Source: Stenotrophomonas maltophilia
GTDB taxonomy: Bacteria > Pseudomonadota > Gammaproteobacteria > Xanthomonadales > Xanthomonadaceae
NCBI RefSeq assembly: GCF_004684085.1
Contig: NZ_SRHZ01000029.1
Location: 1 to 64,000 of the forward strand
Length of the DNA stretch: 64,000 bases
Reading direction: 5' to 3'
The position numbers and the translations under genes were made by a program. This document shows positions 33,390 through 42,858 of the stretch, piece by piece (the stretch's first letter is position 1; each line of letters opens with the position of its first letter). The notes beneath the pieces are model-generated. The model was not told where the DNA came from and made no database searches. It worked only from the letters and a program-made list of their open reading frames with translations.

Positions 33390-36300
33390 ATGGCAACCCG
33401 AAAGATCAAGATCCTGGCCGGCTCCGGGCTGCTGCTGGCAGTGGCCGGCGGTACCTGGCTTGCGATGAGCCTGTTCGCCGCGCAGGCGCAGGGTACGCTG
33501 TCGCAGCGTCCGATGAACCTGAAGGTGTCCGCGCCGCCGTCGTTCATCATGGCGGTGGATGATTCGGGCTCGATGACCTTCCAGACCCAGTTCCCGGGCC
33601 AGGATGGTACGGCGTGCTGGAACTACGCGAGGAAGAGCTTCTTCCGTTCCGCCGGTGTTCTCAATACGCCCGACGACGTACTCCCCACCAGTGATTGGTG
33701 GGGCAATGTCATCCAGACTGGCGAGTGCAGCTATTTCTACGTGCTGCCCGGCGCACGGATCAACAACTACAACGGCATTCCGTCACTGGATGTTTTCGGC
33801 TTCGCGCGGTCGGCCGCCTACAATCCGACGTATTACGACCCGACGATCAAGTACGAGCCGTGGTTGCGGATCGTCAATGACGAGGTGCAGTCGTACCCGA
33901 ATGCGAGCACCTCGGCCACGCTTATCGATCCCCGGGAGACCGATACCCTGTCGATTGCGGGCAGCTATCTGGGCAATTCGGCCTGGGACGTCCAGAGAAT
34001 GCAGGAAGGGATGACCGCGCCTGCCGGGCAGGCGTACAGGACCGCAAGCAGGGCCAACGGCGGTTTTGGCGGCGAGAACGCCAATACGAGAGGCGCAACC
34101 TGGACGTCGGCGGGTTACGCGTCCCTGCGTTACGTACCGGCAACCTTCTTCATGCCGTACAAGGGCCAGGGCGATCCCTATCCCCAGTTGCCCGGCACCG
34201 CCAATGCCTATGCCGGCATCAGTCGCACCCAGGTCGCTGGCGCCTGCGGCACTGGCTGTGACATGTGGAAGTACGTCATCGGGTCCGGTGATGCGGCCGC
34301 ACTGCAGAACTTTGCCAACTGGTACTCGTACTATGGCAACCGCAATCGCGCCATGATTGCCGGTATGACACGTGCTTTGAATGTCAATGACATGTACGTG
34401 GGGTACTTCAGGATCAATGACTTCCAGAACTACAACAGTTCAACCGATTCCAACAAGCGCCTTGCGATCCGGGACATGAGCATCATCGGGCAGAAGTCCG
34501 CGCTCTACAGCAGCATGATCGCGCTGACCGCCAGTGGCGGCACGCCCAATCGACATGCCGTCAATGCAGCGGGCCTGCAGTTCATGCGGACCGACGACAA
34601 CGCGCCGGTCAAGCTGTCCTGCCAGAAGAATGCGGTGATGCTGTTCACCGATGGCTACAGCAACAACGGCAACAACCTTTCGTCATCCCTCGCGCCGGCG
34701 CCAGGCAATGTTGACGGAGAAATGGGGACTCCGTTCTCGGACGGCAATTCCAACACAATGGGCGACATCGCGGCTTATTACTACGTCAACCCATTGCGTA
34801 CCGACGACAGGATGCCGCTGGGGCAGGTGCCGGTGCCGGAGCAGTGTGCGACCAGCTCGGACAAGTCGCTGGACTGCAAGAAAGACCTGCATATCAACTT
34901 CTACGGAATCACGCTGGGCGCGCGCGGCAACCTGTTCGACCCTGACAGGCAGCAGAATCCCTATACGGATTCGACCGTCTACAGCAACTGGCCGAGTCGC
35001 CAGAACGACAACCCCAGCACCGTGGACGATATCTGGCACGCCGCGACCAATACCCGTGGCGAGTACATCAACGCGCGCACGCCGGCCGACATCACCACGG
35101 CCATGCGCCGGGTGCTGTCGTCGGTTACGTCCGGACCGGCGCCTTCGGGCAGCCAGGGCCTGACCGGCGCGCGCATTGGTACCGGCTCGTTGGCGGTCAC
35201 GCCGCAGTTCGAGGTGGCCAACGAGGAAACCGATTGGTTCAGTCGCCTGAAGGCCTCCAAGCTCGCGGTGAACAACACCACTCACCAGACCGAGTACACG
35301 CAGGTCTGGGATGCAGCCGATAAGCTGGGTGCGCAGCGTTCGCGCACCATCGTTGCGACCAAGGGCAATGCGGCGGTTGACTTCAGCAGCACCAACATCA
35401 GCTTTGCCGACCTCTGCAACAAGGACGACAAACAGTATCCGGGGATGCTGCGCTGCGCCCCTGGCGAGGCCGAGAAGCTGGGTGGCGACATCGCCACGGC
35501 CATGTCCTATCTGCGTGGCGATGCATCACGTGAAGTGCGCAACTCCGGCGGTATCTACCGTACCCGCACCACCGTGCTGGGTGACATCGTGAACTCCAGC
35601 CCGGTGATCAGCTCGCCGCGTGATGACTATGGTTATCAGCGCATCAGCACGGACATGGCCACGTCGTATGCCACGTATCTGACCCGCAAGCGCAACAACG
35701 GCCGCTACATGGTCTATGTCGGCGCCAATGACGGCATGCTGCATGCCTTCGATGGTGGCATGAACGGCAACGGCGTAAGTGACAGTGCCGGCGGCGGCGA
35801 GACCTTCGCCTACATTCCCGGCACGGCGCTGGGGCACATGGCAAACCTGCTGTATCCCTATGTGGCGTCGCAGAAGTCCGACCAGCGCTTCCGCCATCGC
35901 TACTACGTGGATGGACCGATTGCGGTGGCGGACGCGCAGATCGGTGGCAACTGGGCCACCGCGCTGGTGGGCACAGCAGGTGCCGGTGGACGCTCGGTGT
36001 TCGCGCTGGATGTGACCACCCCGTCCAGCTTCGGCACCACCAACCGCCTGTGGGAAATCAGTGACGTGGCGCCGGGTCTGGACTCCACCGTCAAGGCCAA
36101 CATCGGCCACGTTCTCGGCAAGCCGGTGATCGTGCCGGTGAAGGATGGAAATGGCGTAGCGTGGAAGGCGATCTTCGGCAACGGTTACAACAGCCTCAAC
36201 CGCAAGGCCGTGCTGTTCGTGGTCGACCTGGGATCGGGCGCCGTGCGGATGATCAGCGCTACCGAGGCTGCTGCAACCGCTCCGGCAGGTGACAATGGCC

Positions 36301-37169
36301 TGGGCAACATCGTGGCCGTTGACCGTTGGCGTGCCGACAGCAGTGGTGGAGCAGGGCGTGTGCGCGGTCGTGACGGCCTGGCCGACACGGTCTACGCGGC
36401 CGACCAGCGCGGTGCCTTGTGGAAATTCGATCTGGAAGATGCGGCCACCTCGGTCACCACGCCGGTGTTCACCACCGCGCGCCAGACCAACAACAACAAC
36501 CAGGTGTACCGCCAGCCGATCACCGGCGGCATGACTGCGGTGACCGGGTCCGGCGGCGGTGTAATGCTGGTACTGGGTACCGGCAGCTTCTCGTTCGACA
36601 ATGATCCGCAGGACATCACCGCGCAGTCCCTGTACGGTGTCAACGACATCAGCAAGGGGCAGCCTGACGCGACGATCGTCCCATCAGATCTGGTGGCCTA
36701 TTCGGTGACCACCAGCGGCAAACAGCGATCGATCACCGCCAAGCCGTTCAGCGGGGCTGCACGCGGGTGGAGCATTGCGCTGCCGGGTTCAGGCGAACGC
36801 TTCGTCGGCAACCCTGCCGTGGCATCAGGCACGGTATTCATGCCCACCTACATGCCAACCTCGGGCGGTCGTGGCTGTTCAACCGAGGGCAGCAACTGGT
36901 TGTTCGGCCTCAACCCGATCTCGGGCGGTGCATCGCTGGAGCTCGCGCGCGTCGGATCCATTGACGGGAAGGCGTACGGCTCGGGCACCGCAGCAGTCAG
37001 CCTGGATACCGGCGGCACCGCGCCGGTGAAAGACGTCAACGTGTCGGTGATGCCGCGCCTGGACAAGGGTGGCGAACGCGCCTGCTGGATGGCGATCAAC
37101 GTGGCAGGTGCTCCGACGATGTACGTGCCTTATCCCTGTGGCCGCCAGTCCTGGCGTCAGATCCAGTAA
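33390..37169 (+). CDS. pilY1: PilY1-type pilus tip adhesin
   Basis: 1259 residues. N-terminal signal or membrane segment, a von Willebrand A-like region with a MIDAS motif in VDDSGSMTFQTQ, and a C-terminal PilY1 beta-propeller (about 720-1200) with GANDGMLHAFDGG and ADQRGALWKFDLED. The usual Ca2+ loop before ADQRGALWKFDL is changed to SSGGAGRVRGRDGLAD, with only the last two acidic positions in place. PilY1 promotes pilus extension, adhesion and, in Pseudomonas, surface sensing. The ATG at 33390 follows GAGGAA. Confidence 0.93.
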   Translation: MATRKIKILAGSGLLLAVAGGTWLAMSLFAAQAQGTLSQRPMNLKVSAPPSFIMAVDDSGSMTFQTQFPGQDGTACWNYARKSFFRSAGVLNTPDDVLPTSDWWGNVIQTGECSYFYVLPGARINNYNGIPSLDVFGFARSAAYNPTYYDPTIKYEPWLRIVNDEVQSYPNASTSATLIDPRETDTLSIAGSYLGNSAWDVQRMQEGMTAPAGQAYRTASRANGGFGGENANTRGATWTSAGYASLRYVPATFFMPYKGQGDPYPQLPGTANAYAGISRTQVAGACGTGCDMWKYVIGSGDAAALQNFANWYSYYGNRNRAMIAGMTRALNVNDMYVGYFRINDFQNYNSSTDSNKRLAIRDMSIIGQKSALYSSMIALTASGGTPNRHAVNAAGLQFMRTDDNAPVKLSCQKNAVMLFTDGYSNNGNNLSSSLAPAPGNVDGEMGTPFSDGNSNTMGDIAAYYYVNPLRTDDRMPLGQVPVPEQCATSSDKSLDCKKDLHINFYGITLGARGNLFDPDRQQNPYTDSTVYSNWPSRQNDNPSTVDDIWHAATNTRGEYINARTPADITTAMRRVLSSVTSGPAPSGSQGLTGARIGTGSLAVTPQFEVANEETDWFSRLKASKLAVNNTTHQTEYTQVWDAADKLGAQRSRTIVATKGNAAVDFSSTNISFADLCNKDDKQYPGMLRCAPGEAEKLGGDIATAMSYLRGDASREVRNSGGIYRTRTTVLGDIVNSSPVISSPRDDYGYQRISTDMATSYATYLTRKRNNGRYMVYVGANDGMLHAFDGGMNGNGVSDSAGGGETFAYIPGTALGHMANLLYPYVASQKSDQRFRHRYYVDGPIAVADAQIGGNWATALVGTAGAGGRSVFALDVTTPSSFGTTNRLWEISDVAPGLDSTVKANIGHVLGKPVIVPVKDGNGVAWKAIFGNGYNSLNRKAVLFVVDLGSGAVRMISATEAAATAPAGDNGLGNIVAVDRWRADSSGGAGRVRGRDGLADTVYAADQRGALWKFDLEDAATSVTTPVFTTARQTNNNNQVYRQPITGGMTAVTGSGGGVMLVLGTGSFSFDNDPQDITAQSLYGVNDISKGQPDATIVPSDLVAYSVTTSGKQRSITAKPFSGAARGWSIALPGSGERFVGNPAVASGTVFMPTYMPTSGGRGCSTEGSNWLFGLNPISGGASLELARVGSIDGKAYGSGTAAVSLDTGGTAPVKDVNVSVMPRLDKGGERACWMAINVAGAPTMYVPYPCGRQSWRQIQ

Positions 37170-37182
37170 CCAAGACACTCCC

Positions 37183-37608
37183 ATGAGCCTGAATACTCTT
37201 TCCCGCACCCTGCGTCGTCCCGGCAAGCAGCACGGCTTCTCCCTCATCGAACTGATGATCGTGGTGATCGTGCTCGGCATCCTGGCGGCCATCGTGGTTC
37301 CCTCGTACCAGCAGTACATCCGGCAGTCGCACCGTGGCGTGGCCAAAGCGGATCTGGTGGAGTACGCACAACGCGCTGAGCGCTATTACTCGGTGAACAA
37401 CACGTACTCGGGCTTCGCTCTTCCCAGCAAGGTGTCACCGCGGGAAGGGGGGACCACACGCTATGCAATCACTTTCGATGGAAAGGCGTCCTCATTCACA
37501 CTGACTGCGACGCCCCAGGGCAACCAGACCAAGGACAGCTGCGGCACGCTGGGTGTGGACCAGGCCAACCGTAAAACCGCCAGCGGCACGGTTTCCGACT
37601 GCTGGTAA
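37183..37608 (+). CDS. pilE: Type IV pilin PilE
   Basis: 141 residues. Prepilin site KQHG/FSLIELMIVVIVLGILAAI, then VPSYQQYIRQSHRG and a C-terminal disulphide pair (DSCGTLG and SDCW). It is a minor pilin of PilE type, the last gene of the operon. A tRNA promoter starts 9 bp past the stop codon. Confidence 0.93.
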   Translation: MSLNTLSRTLRRPGKQHGFSLIELMIVVIVLGILAAIVVPSYQQYIRQSHRGVAKADLVEYAQRAERYYSVNNTYSGFALPSKVSPREGGTTRYAITFDGKASSFTLTATPQGNQTKDSCGTLGVDQANRKTASGTVSDCW

Positions 37609-37616
37609 ATCAGGTG

Positions 37617-37645
37617 TTGATCTTCCCGTAAACGGCCAGTACAAT
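37617..37645 (+). promoter_or_regulatory. tRNA-Asn promoter
   Basis: TTGATC (37617-37622), 17-bp spacer, TACAAT (37640-37645); the tRNA starts 10 bp later. A good sigma-70 match. Confidence 0.85.
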
Positions 37646-37655
37646 GCGCCTCCCC

Positions 37656-37732
37656 GCCCGAATAGCTCAGCCGGTTAGAGCACTTGACTGTTAATCAGGG
37701 GGTCGTTGGTTCGAGTCCAACTTCGGGCGCCA
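37656..37732 (+). tRNA. tRNA-Asn (GTT)
   Basis: 77 bases. Acceptor GCCCGAA/TTCGGGC with G discriminator and encoded CCA (37730-37732). Anticodon GTT at 37690-37692 in the loop CTGTTAA; TTCGAGT T-loop. It ends the pilin operon region. Confidence 0.97.
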
Positions 37733-37742
37733 GATACTGCAG

Positions 37743-37773
37743 AAGCCGCGAGAAATCGCGGCTTTTGCTTTTT
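37743..37773. terminator. Bidirectional terminator after tRNA-Asn
   Basis: AAGCCGCG-AGAAAT-CGCGGCTT followed by TTTTGCTTTTT. It ends the tRNA and can also stop the convergent FimT-like gene, whose stop lies at 37782. Confidence 0.85.
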
Positions 37774-37781
37774 CAGGCCTG

Positions 37782-38312
37782 TCAGCAGGGCAGGGCGCGG
37801 TCGACGCGCTCGCTGCGGGTGCGGCCGCCGTTGTTGACCACCAGCCTGCCATGCAGTCGGCTGCCCGCGCAGATGCGCAGGGTCAGGTTGGCGCCGGGGC
37901 TGCGTCCGTCAGGCTGGAAGAACAGCAGCGGCCGTCCACTGCTGGTCTGGGCGACGATCGAAACATCCGAGCGGCCTTGATGATGGGCCAGGATGTCCTC
38001 CCGGGATTCCGGTGTGCCTCGCTTTCCGCCGCTGCGATAGATGATCCATCCGGCGCTCCAGTCGCGGGTACAGTGCTCACCGTCGTCGCTGGCGCACAGC
38101 CCGATCAGTTCACGGCGCATCAAGGCTTCGCTGCGGGCACTGGAAAGGCTGGCGTGCAGGGTCAGCTGCAGTGCATCCGCGCGGTGCCGCAGCAACATCG
38201 GATGCAGGGCGGGCCAGCCCGCCGCCAGCAGCACGGCAAGTACGGCCACGACCACCAGCAGTTCGACCAGGTGCATGCCTTGCGGCGGAGGGGGGAAGAG
38301 GGGGCGGCGCAT
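37782..38312 (-). CDS. Isolated FimT/GspH-like pseudopilin
   Basis: 176 residues. The N terminus [27 protein letters not shown] is a prepilin signal with Met at +1 and Glu at +5; the following [17 protein letters not shown] fits FimT/GspH. Cys pairs occur ([10 protein letters not shown] and ICAGSRL). It is on the opposite strand to the main minor pilin operon, beyond tRNA-Asn, and next to uvrB, so it is a second FimT paralogue. Free FimT proteins have been linked to DNA uptake, which would fit comEC in this window; that is inference. Confidence 0.85.
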   Translation of the reverse strand: MRRPLFPPPPQGMHLVELLVVVAVLAVLLAAGWPALHPMLLRHRADALQLTLHASLSSARSEALMRRELIGLCASDDGEHCTRDWSAGWIIYRSGGKRGTPESREDILAHHQGRSDVSIVAQTSSGRPLLFFQPDGRSPGANLTLRICAGSRLHGRLVVNNGGRTRSERVDRALPC

Positions 38313-38440
38313 GTGTCCAGACTCCCCGACCGCCGCTGGCGGCACCATCAGGCACGGCCGCGCCCGCTTGCCCGGAAACCCCTCAGCCGGCCGTCACCGC
38401 TTGCCTCGTATACTCATCTTTCCCGGGAACTGGCAACACC

Positions 38441-40465
38441 ATGAGCGACCGTTTTGAACTCGTCTCGCCGTATTCGCCGGCAGGCGACCAGCCTGATGCC
38501 ATCGCCAAGCTGACCGGCAACTTCGAGGCCGGCATCGCCAAGCAGACCCTGCTGGGCGTCACCGGCTCGGGCAAGACCTACACCATTGCCAACGTCATCC
38601 AGAACGTGCAGAAGCCGACGCTGATCATGGCGCCGAACAAGACGCTGGCGGCGCAGCTGTACGGCGAGTTCAAGGCGTTCTTCCCGCACAACGCGGTGGA
38701 GTACTTCGTCAGCTACTACGACTACTACCAGCCGGAAGCCTATGTGCCCTCGTCGGACACCTTCATCGAGAAGGACAGTTCGATCAACGAGCACATCGAG
38801 CAGATGCGACTGGCTGCAACCAAGACGCTGCTGTCGCGCCCGGATGCGATCGTGGTGGCGACGGTGTCGGCGATCTATGGCCTGGGCGCGCCGGAAGATT
38901 ACCTGTCGCTGCGCCTGATCCTGTCCAAGGGTGAGCGCATCGATCAGCGCGATCTGATCAACCACCTCACCCAGCTGCAGTACACGCGCAACGAGTACGA
39001 ACTGCAGCGCGGTACATTCCGTGTGCGTGGTGAAGTGATCGATGTGTTCCCGGCAGAATCGGACAGTGAAGCCCTGCGCATCGAACTGTTCGATGGCGAG
39101 GTGGAAAAGATCACGATGTTCGATCCGCTGACCGGCGAGACGATGCGTAGCCTGCAGCGCTTCACGGTGTACCCGAAGACCCACTACGCGACCACGCGTG
39201 AGCGGGTGCTGGCAGCGGTGGAGACCATCAAGGTCGAGCTGAAGGAGCGCCTGGAGCAGCTGTACGCCCAGAACAAGCTGGTCGAAGCACAACGCCTCGC
39301 CCAGCGCACCCAGTTCGATCTGGAAATGATGGCCGAGGTCGGGTTCTGCAACGGCATCGAGAACTACTCACGGCACCTGACCGGAAAGAACGCGGGCGAG
39401 CCGCCACCGACCCTGTTCGATTACCTGCCGCCCGATGCGCTGCTGGTGATCGACGAATCGCACGTGACCATTCCGCAGATCGGTGCCATGTTCAAGGGCG
39501 ACCGTTCGCGCAAGGAGACGCTGGTCGAGTTCGGCTTCCGCCTGCCGTCAGCGCTGGACAACCGACCGCTGCGCTTCGAGGAATGGGAGGCGCGCTGTCC
39601 GCGCAGCATTTATGTGTCGGCGACGCCGGGGCCGTACGAGTACCGCGAGGCCGGTGAAGACATCACCGAGCTGGTGGTGCGGCCGACCGGCCTGATCGAC
39701 CCGGTGGTGGAGATCCGTCCGGTCGGCACCCAGGTCGATGACCTGATGAGCGAAGCCAATGAACGCATCAAGGCGGGTGATCGCGTGCTGGTCACCACGC
39801 TGACCAAGCGCATGGCCGAGAACCTCACCGAGTACCTCACCGAACACGGTATCCGAGTACGTTACCTGCATTCGGACGTGGACACGGTCGAGCGCGTGGA
39901 GATCATCCGCGACCTGCGCCTGGGCAAGTTCGATGTGCTGGTCGGCATCAACCTGCTGCGCGAAGGCCTGGACATGCCCGAGGTGTCGTTGGTGGCCATC
40001 CTCGATGCCGACAAGGAGGGCTTCCTGCGCTCCACCGGCTCGTTGATCCAGACCATCGGCCGTGCTGCCCGCAACGTGCGCGGCAAGGCGATCCTGTATG
40101 CGGACAAGATCACCCGCTCGATGCAGGCAGCCATCGACGAGACCGACCGGCGTCGTGCCAAGCAGGTCGAGTACAACGAAGAGCACGGCATCGTGCCGCG
40201 TTCGGTGGCGCGCCCGATCGTGGACGTGCTGGAAGGGGCCCGCTCCGACGCGGCCGAGAAGGAAGCGAAGAAGGGCAAGGGCAAGGGCCGTGCAGGCATT
40301 GCCGAGGACGCGGCCGACTATCGTTCGCTCAGCCCGGCCCAGCTGGCGAGCCGGCTCAAGGCGCTGGAGCAGCAGATGTACCAGCATGCCAAGGACCTGG
40401 CGTTCGAGGATGCCGCACGCGTACGCGACCAGATCCGGCAGCTGAAGGAGGCCAGCCTGGGCTAG
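38441..40465 (+). CDS. uvrB: Excinuclease ABC subunit B
   Basis: 674 residues. Walker [12 protein letters not shown], the beta-hairpin region [20 protein letters not shown] (Walker B) and the C-terminal UVR coiled-coil motif ([20 protein letters not shown]) are intact. It is the damage-verifying helicase-like subunit of nucleotide excision repair, working with UvrC at the other end of the window. The ATG at 38441 gives [11 protein letters not shown], the family start; the open frame upstream is not used. Confidence 0.97.
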   Translation: MSDRFELVSPYSPAGDQPDAIAKLTGNFEAGIAKQTLLGVTGSGKTYTIANVIQNVQKPTLIMAPNKTLAAQLYGEFKAFFPHNAVEYFVSYYDYYQPEAYVPSSDTFIEKDSSINEHIEQMRLAATKTLLSRPDAIVVATVSAIYGLGAPEDYLSLRLILSKGERIDQRDLINHLTQLQYTRNEYELQRGTFRVRGEVIDVFPAESDSEALRIELFDGEVEKITMFDPLTGETMRSLQRFTVYPKTHYATTRERVLAAVETIKVELKERLEQLYAQNKLVEAQRLAQRTQFDLEMMAEVGFCNGIENYSRHLTGKNAGEPPPTLFDYLPPDALLVIDESHVTIPQIGAMFKGDRSRKETLVEFGFRLPSALDNRPLRFEEWEARCPRSIYVSATPGPYEYREAGEDITELVVRPTGLIDPVVEIRPVGTQVDDLMSEANERIKAGDRVLVTTLTKRMAENLTEYLTEHGIRVRYLHSDVDTVERVEIIRDLRLGKFDVLVGINLLREGLDMPEVSLVAILDADKEGFLRSTGSLIQTIGRAARNVRGKAILYADKITRSMQAAIDETDRRRAKQVEYNEEHGIVPRSVARPIVDVLEGARSDAAEKEAKKGKGKGRAGIAEDAADYRSLSPAQLASRLKALEQQMYQHAKDLAFEDAARVRDQIRQLKEASLG

Positions 40466-40497
40466 GGTGGCAGTGCAGCATCATCTTCACAAAAGTA

Positions 40498-40526
40498 TTG
40501 CGCTTCACGGCCGGCATCCGTAATAT
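40498..40526 (+). promoter_or_regulatory. tRNA-Val promoter
   Basis: TTGCGC (40498-40503), 17-bp spacer, TAATAT (40521-40526); 45 bp before the first tRNA-Val. Likely drives both copies. Confidence 0.8.
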
Positions 40527-40571
40527 ACGCGGCCTGCACCGACGCAATCGCGGACGTTCAGAAGCAAAAAC

Positions 40572-40646
40572 GGGCGGTTAGCTCAGCGGTAGAGCACTAC
40601 CTTGACATGGTAGGGGTCACAGGTTCGAACCCTGTACCGCCCACCA
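40572..40646 (+). tRNA. tRNA-Val (GAC), copy 1
   Basis: 75 bases. Acceptor GGGCGGT/ACCGCCC, A discriminator and CCA (40644-40646). Anticodon GAC at 40604-40606. Confidence 0.97.
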
Positions 40647-40683
40647 CGACGTCTTCGAAAGAAGGCCGTCGTGAACTGCAAAG

Positions 40684-40706
40684 CCCGGCCCTGGCGCCGG
40701 GTTTTT
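40684..40706 (+). terminator. Terminator between the tRNA-Val genes
   Basis: CCCGGC...GCCGGG stem followed by TTTTT. It would end copy 1 unless readthrough supplies copy 2. Confidence 0.7.
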
Positions 40707-40744
40707 ACGTAGCAAGGCCAGCCTGCGGGCGGCAAGAACAAGAT

Positions 40745-40819
40745 GGGCGGTTAGCTCAGCGGTAGAGCACTACCTTGACATGGTAGGGGTCACAGGTTCG
40801 AACCCTGTACCGCCCACCA
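40745..40819 (+). tRNA. tRNA-Val (GAC), copy 2
   Basis: Identical in sequence to copy 1, 173 bp further on. Anticodon GAC at 40777-40779. No separate clear promoter is seen. Confidence 0.97.
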
Positions 40820-40863
40820 CCGGACTCCCGGCATTGCCGGTGCAGCGGTGGATCACGATGAAA

Positions 40864-40886
40864 GCCGGCCTCGGGCCGGCTTTTTT
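40864..40886 (+). terminator. Terminator after tRNA-Val
   Basis: GCCGGCC-TCG-GGCCGGC followed by TTTTTT. A strong intrinsic terminator. Confidence 0.9.
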
Positions 40887-40915
40887 CGTTTGTGCCTCTG
40901 GTCAGGAATGCCCTC

Positions 40916-41248
40916 TCAACGCGGCACGATCAGATCGTCGAGGCTGACCATGCGCTGCAGCTTCCAGTGGCCGTCCACGCGCTCCCAGATCTGCGCGACG
41001 CGCGCCGTTGCGGCAGGCGTGTGCGAGCTGCTGGCGTGGCCTTGTGGCAGGGGCTGCCAATCCAGCCGCAGTACGCGGTCCTGGCGCAGCGGATACAGCA
41101 TCACCGGCGCAGTATCGCGCCAATGTCCCGCGGCGGCCGGTTGCTGGGTTTCGGCGAGGTGGATCTGCTCGCGCAGCGCGTCCCCGGCGGGCCCATCGCC
41201 GGCGCCCAACAGGCTGGAGAGCAGCAGCATCAAGGCAAGCATCGGCAT
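40916..41248 (-). CDS. Hypothetical small exported protein
   Basis: 110 residues starting MPMLALMLLLSSLLG, a probable signal peptide. The rest includes WRDTAPVMLYPLRQDR, VLRLDWQPLPQG and RVAQIWERVDGHWKLQRMV, which reads like a small beta domain of the SnoaL/NTF2-like or lipoprotein kind, but I cannot assign a family. The frame is open upstream; the start that gives the signal peptide is used. Confidence 0.6.
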   Translation of the reverse strand: MPMLALMLLLSSLLGAGDGPAGDALREQIHLAETQQPAAAGHWRDTAPVMLYPLRQDRVLRLDWQPLPQGHASSSHTPAATARVAQIWERVDGHWKLQRMVSLDDLIVPR

Positions 41249-41430
41249 GGCACGGTGCTCCAGCGGGAAAGTGCACGCAGGCTGGCACGACATGCGGGGG
41301 AGTGCAGCCGGCCTGCGACGAAGGCCGGAATTGCGTCGCCAAAGACAGTGGGCGGCCGACGAATCAGGGCCGTGCCGGCGTAGACTCAGGCCTGGCGCGC
41401 AATCGCGCGGCCACTGAATGGAGATGTCGA

Positions 41431-41571
41431 ATGAGCGATCACGTCCCGGTATCCAGGCCCAACCCGTTCTTCGAGCTGCTGTTCGGCGGCAACATGCTGG
41501 AAGGCACCTTCAAGGCCGTGATCTGGGTGGCCCTGCTGGCAGCGGTGCTGGCCTGGACCACGTTCGGCTGA
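41431..41571 (+). CDS. 46-residue single-pass membrane protein
   Basis: MSDHVPVSRPNPFFELLF at the N terminus, then one hydrophobic helix (AVIWVALLAAVLAWTTF) and a C-terminal Gly. GGAG at 41420-41423 is 7 bp from the ATG. No family is recognised; it is easily missed because of its size. It is isolated between two minus-strand genes. Confidence 0.55.
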   Translation: MSDHVPVSRPNPFFELLFGGNMLEGTFKAVIWVALLAAVLAWTTFG

Positions 41572-41630
41572 CTCCCGGCGGGCGATGCCACGCCGCCCGC
41601 CCGCGCAGGCGTAGGGAACAACTCCTTGGA

Positions 41631-41915
41631 TCAGGCGCTGAAGGCCTGCCGCAGGCTGCGCAGCGTCGCCTGGCGATGTTCCTTGGCAGTGGCTTCGCCC
41701 ATTTCCAGTTCCTGCAGGCGCAGCCCGATCAGGGTCATGGACAGCGCATAGCCGCGTGCCGCGTCCGTCACGCGGGACAAGCCCAGTGCCCGTCGAGCCA
41801 GCGCGTTCACGTGTTCAAGGTCAGGCATCAGGCCGAGGTAGGCGCGCTCGGCGCTGTCCAGGTCGGGTGCACGCAGGATCGCGTGCGCTTCGGTGGTGGG
41901 GGAGACGGAGGCCAT
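41631..41915 (-). CDS. Hypothetical small helical protein
   Basis: 94 residues, mainly alpha-helical by pattern (ARRALGLSRVTDAARGYALS, LRLQELEMGEATAKEHRQ). No signal peptide or Cys. Codon use is like that of its neighbours. It lies 30 bp downstream of the mipA-like gene on the same strand and may share its transcript. Confidence 0.6.
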   Translation of the reverse strand: MASVSPTTEAHAILRAPDLDSAERAYLGLMPDLEHVNALARRALGLSRVTDAARGYALSMTLIGLRLQELEMGEATAKEHRQATLRSLRQAFSA

Positions 41916-41945
41916 GGGGGGTCCTTGTCCGTAACGGGTGCTCGT

Positions 41946-42713
41946 TCAGAACGAGCGCATCAGGGAAACGAAGGCTGACGTCTGTGTACCGCGTCGCGCC
42001 ATCGGGCTGTCCTTCACTGCATCACCAAACCATTGGTTGGCGACCACGCCGGTCGCGCGCCACTTCGTGCCCAGAGGCGTGCTCACTGCGATCTGCAGGC
42101 TCGGCGACGTCGCACTTCCCGGGTTGTAGGCGGCAAGCCCCGAGCGCAGTGCTTCTTCGTCAGTGATGCCGTAGTAGTAGTCGAGCAGGCGCGCGCTGGA
42201 GTGCACCACGCCGACCTTGGGCACCCAGGTGAAGCGACCGGCCTGGATCGGATAGCTGTAGTGCAGGCGTGACTCGATGCCGCCGCCATGGCCGGTGACC
42301 TCGCGCATCACGCTGGCCTCGACGATGCCCCAGTCGGCGCTGTATTCACCGTTGATACCGGCCATGGCCGACATCTGCCGGCTGTGCAGGCGACGCAGCT
42401 GCGGATCGTTCACGTCGTCGGTCTTGAAGCGCAGCGTGTAGGGCGTGACCGCCGCCGACAGGCGCAGGCCTTCGCTCTTGTACAGGTACATGCCCAGCGA
42501 GCCGGGGCTGGCGAAGAAGCGTTCGCCCTGCCAGGCAATGGACGGCACGACCAGCGGCTTGACGTCGTAGTGGGCGTACGCCCCTGAGGTCGCGCCGGCA
42601 CTGATACCGGCCTGCACCCCCGTGTTCCGGTCGGCGGCGTGGGCGATCAACGGCAGACCGATGGCAGCGGAAAACAGCAACGGGCGCAGCAGGGTCGGGG
42701 ACAGCGACGGCAT
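41946..42713 (-). CDS. mipA: MipA/OmpV-family outer membrane protein
   Basis: 255 residues. Signal peptide ending GLPLIAHAA, then a beta-barrel with short strands, LVVPSIAWQGERFFASPG and LGMYLYKSEGL, the MipA/OmpV pattern, ending in FVSLMRSF with a C-terminal Phe. MipA in E. coli links murein synthases; OmpV-type members are porin-like. It faces away from a two-component system, which is a common pairing and suggests control by it. Confidence 0.88.
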   Translation of the reverse strand: MPSLSPTLLRPLLFSAAIGLPLIAHAADRNTGVQAGISAGATSGAYAHYDVKPLVVPSIAWQGERFFASPGSLGMYLYKSEGLRLSAAVTPYTLRFKTDDVNDPQLRRLHSRQMSAMAGINGEYSADWGIVEASVMREVTGHGGGIESRLHYSYPIQAGRFTWVPKVGVVHSSARLLDYYYGITDEEALRSGLAAYNPGSATSPSLQIAVSTPLGTKWRATGVVANQWFGDAVKDSPMARRGTQTSAFVSLMRSF

Positions 42714-42858
42714 CGATCAACCACTTTGCGGGGGATGGCTGTGCATGGTGCGGGCCCAACATTGTCAGAACATTGCGCCTTGGCAATCGGCACGCGAAGG
42801 CGCCCAAACCCGGCGCCAGGCACTATGATCGGCACCGTTTCCGGTAGCCGAGCCCCCG

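Noticed and set aside
30675-37608. Pilin operon as a prophage or plasmid insert next to tRNA-Asn
   Set aside because: Gene order is a normal Xanthomonad minor pilin operon; no integrase or tRNA-end duplication is present.
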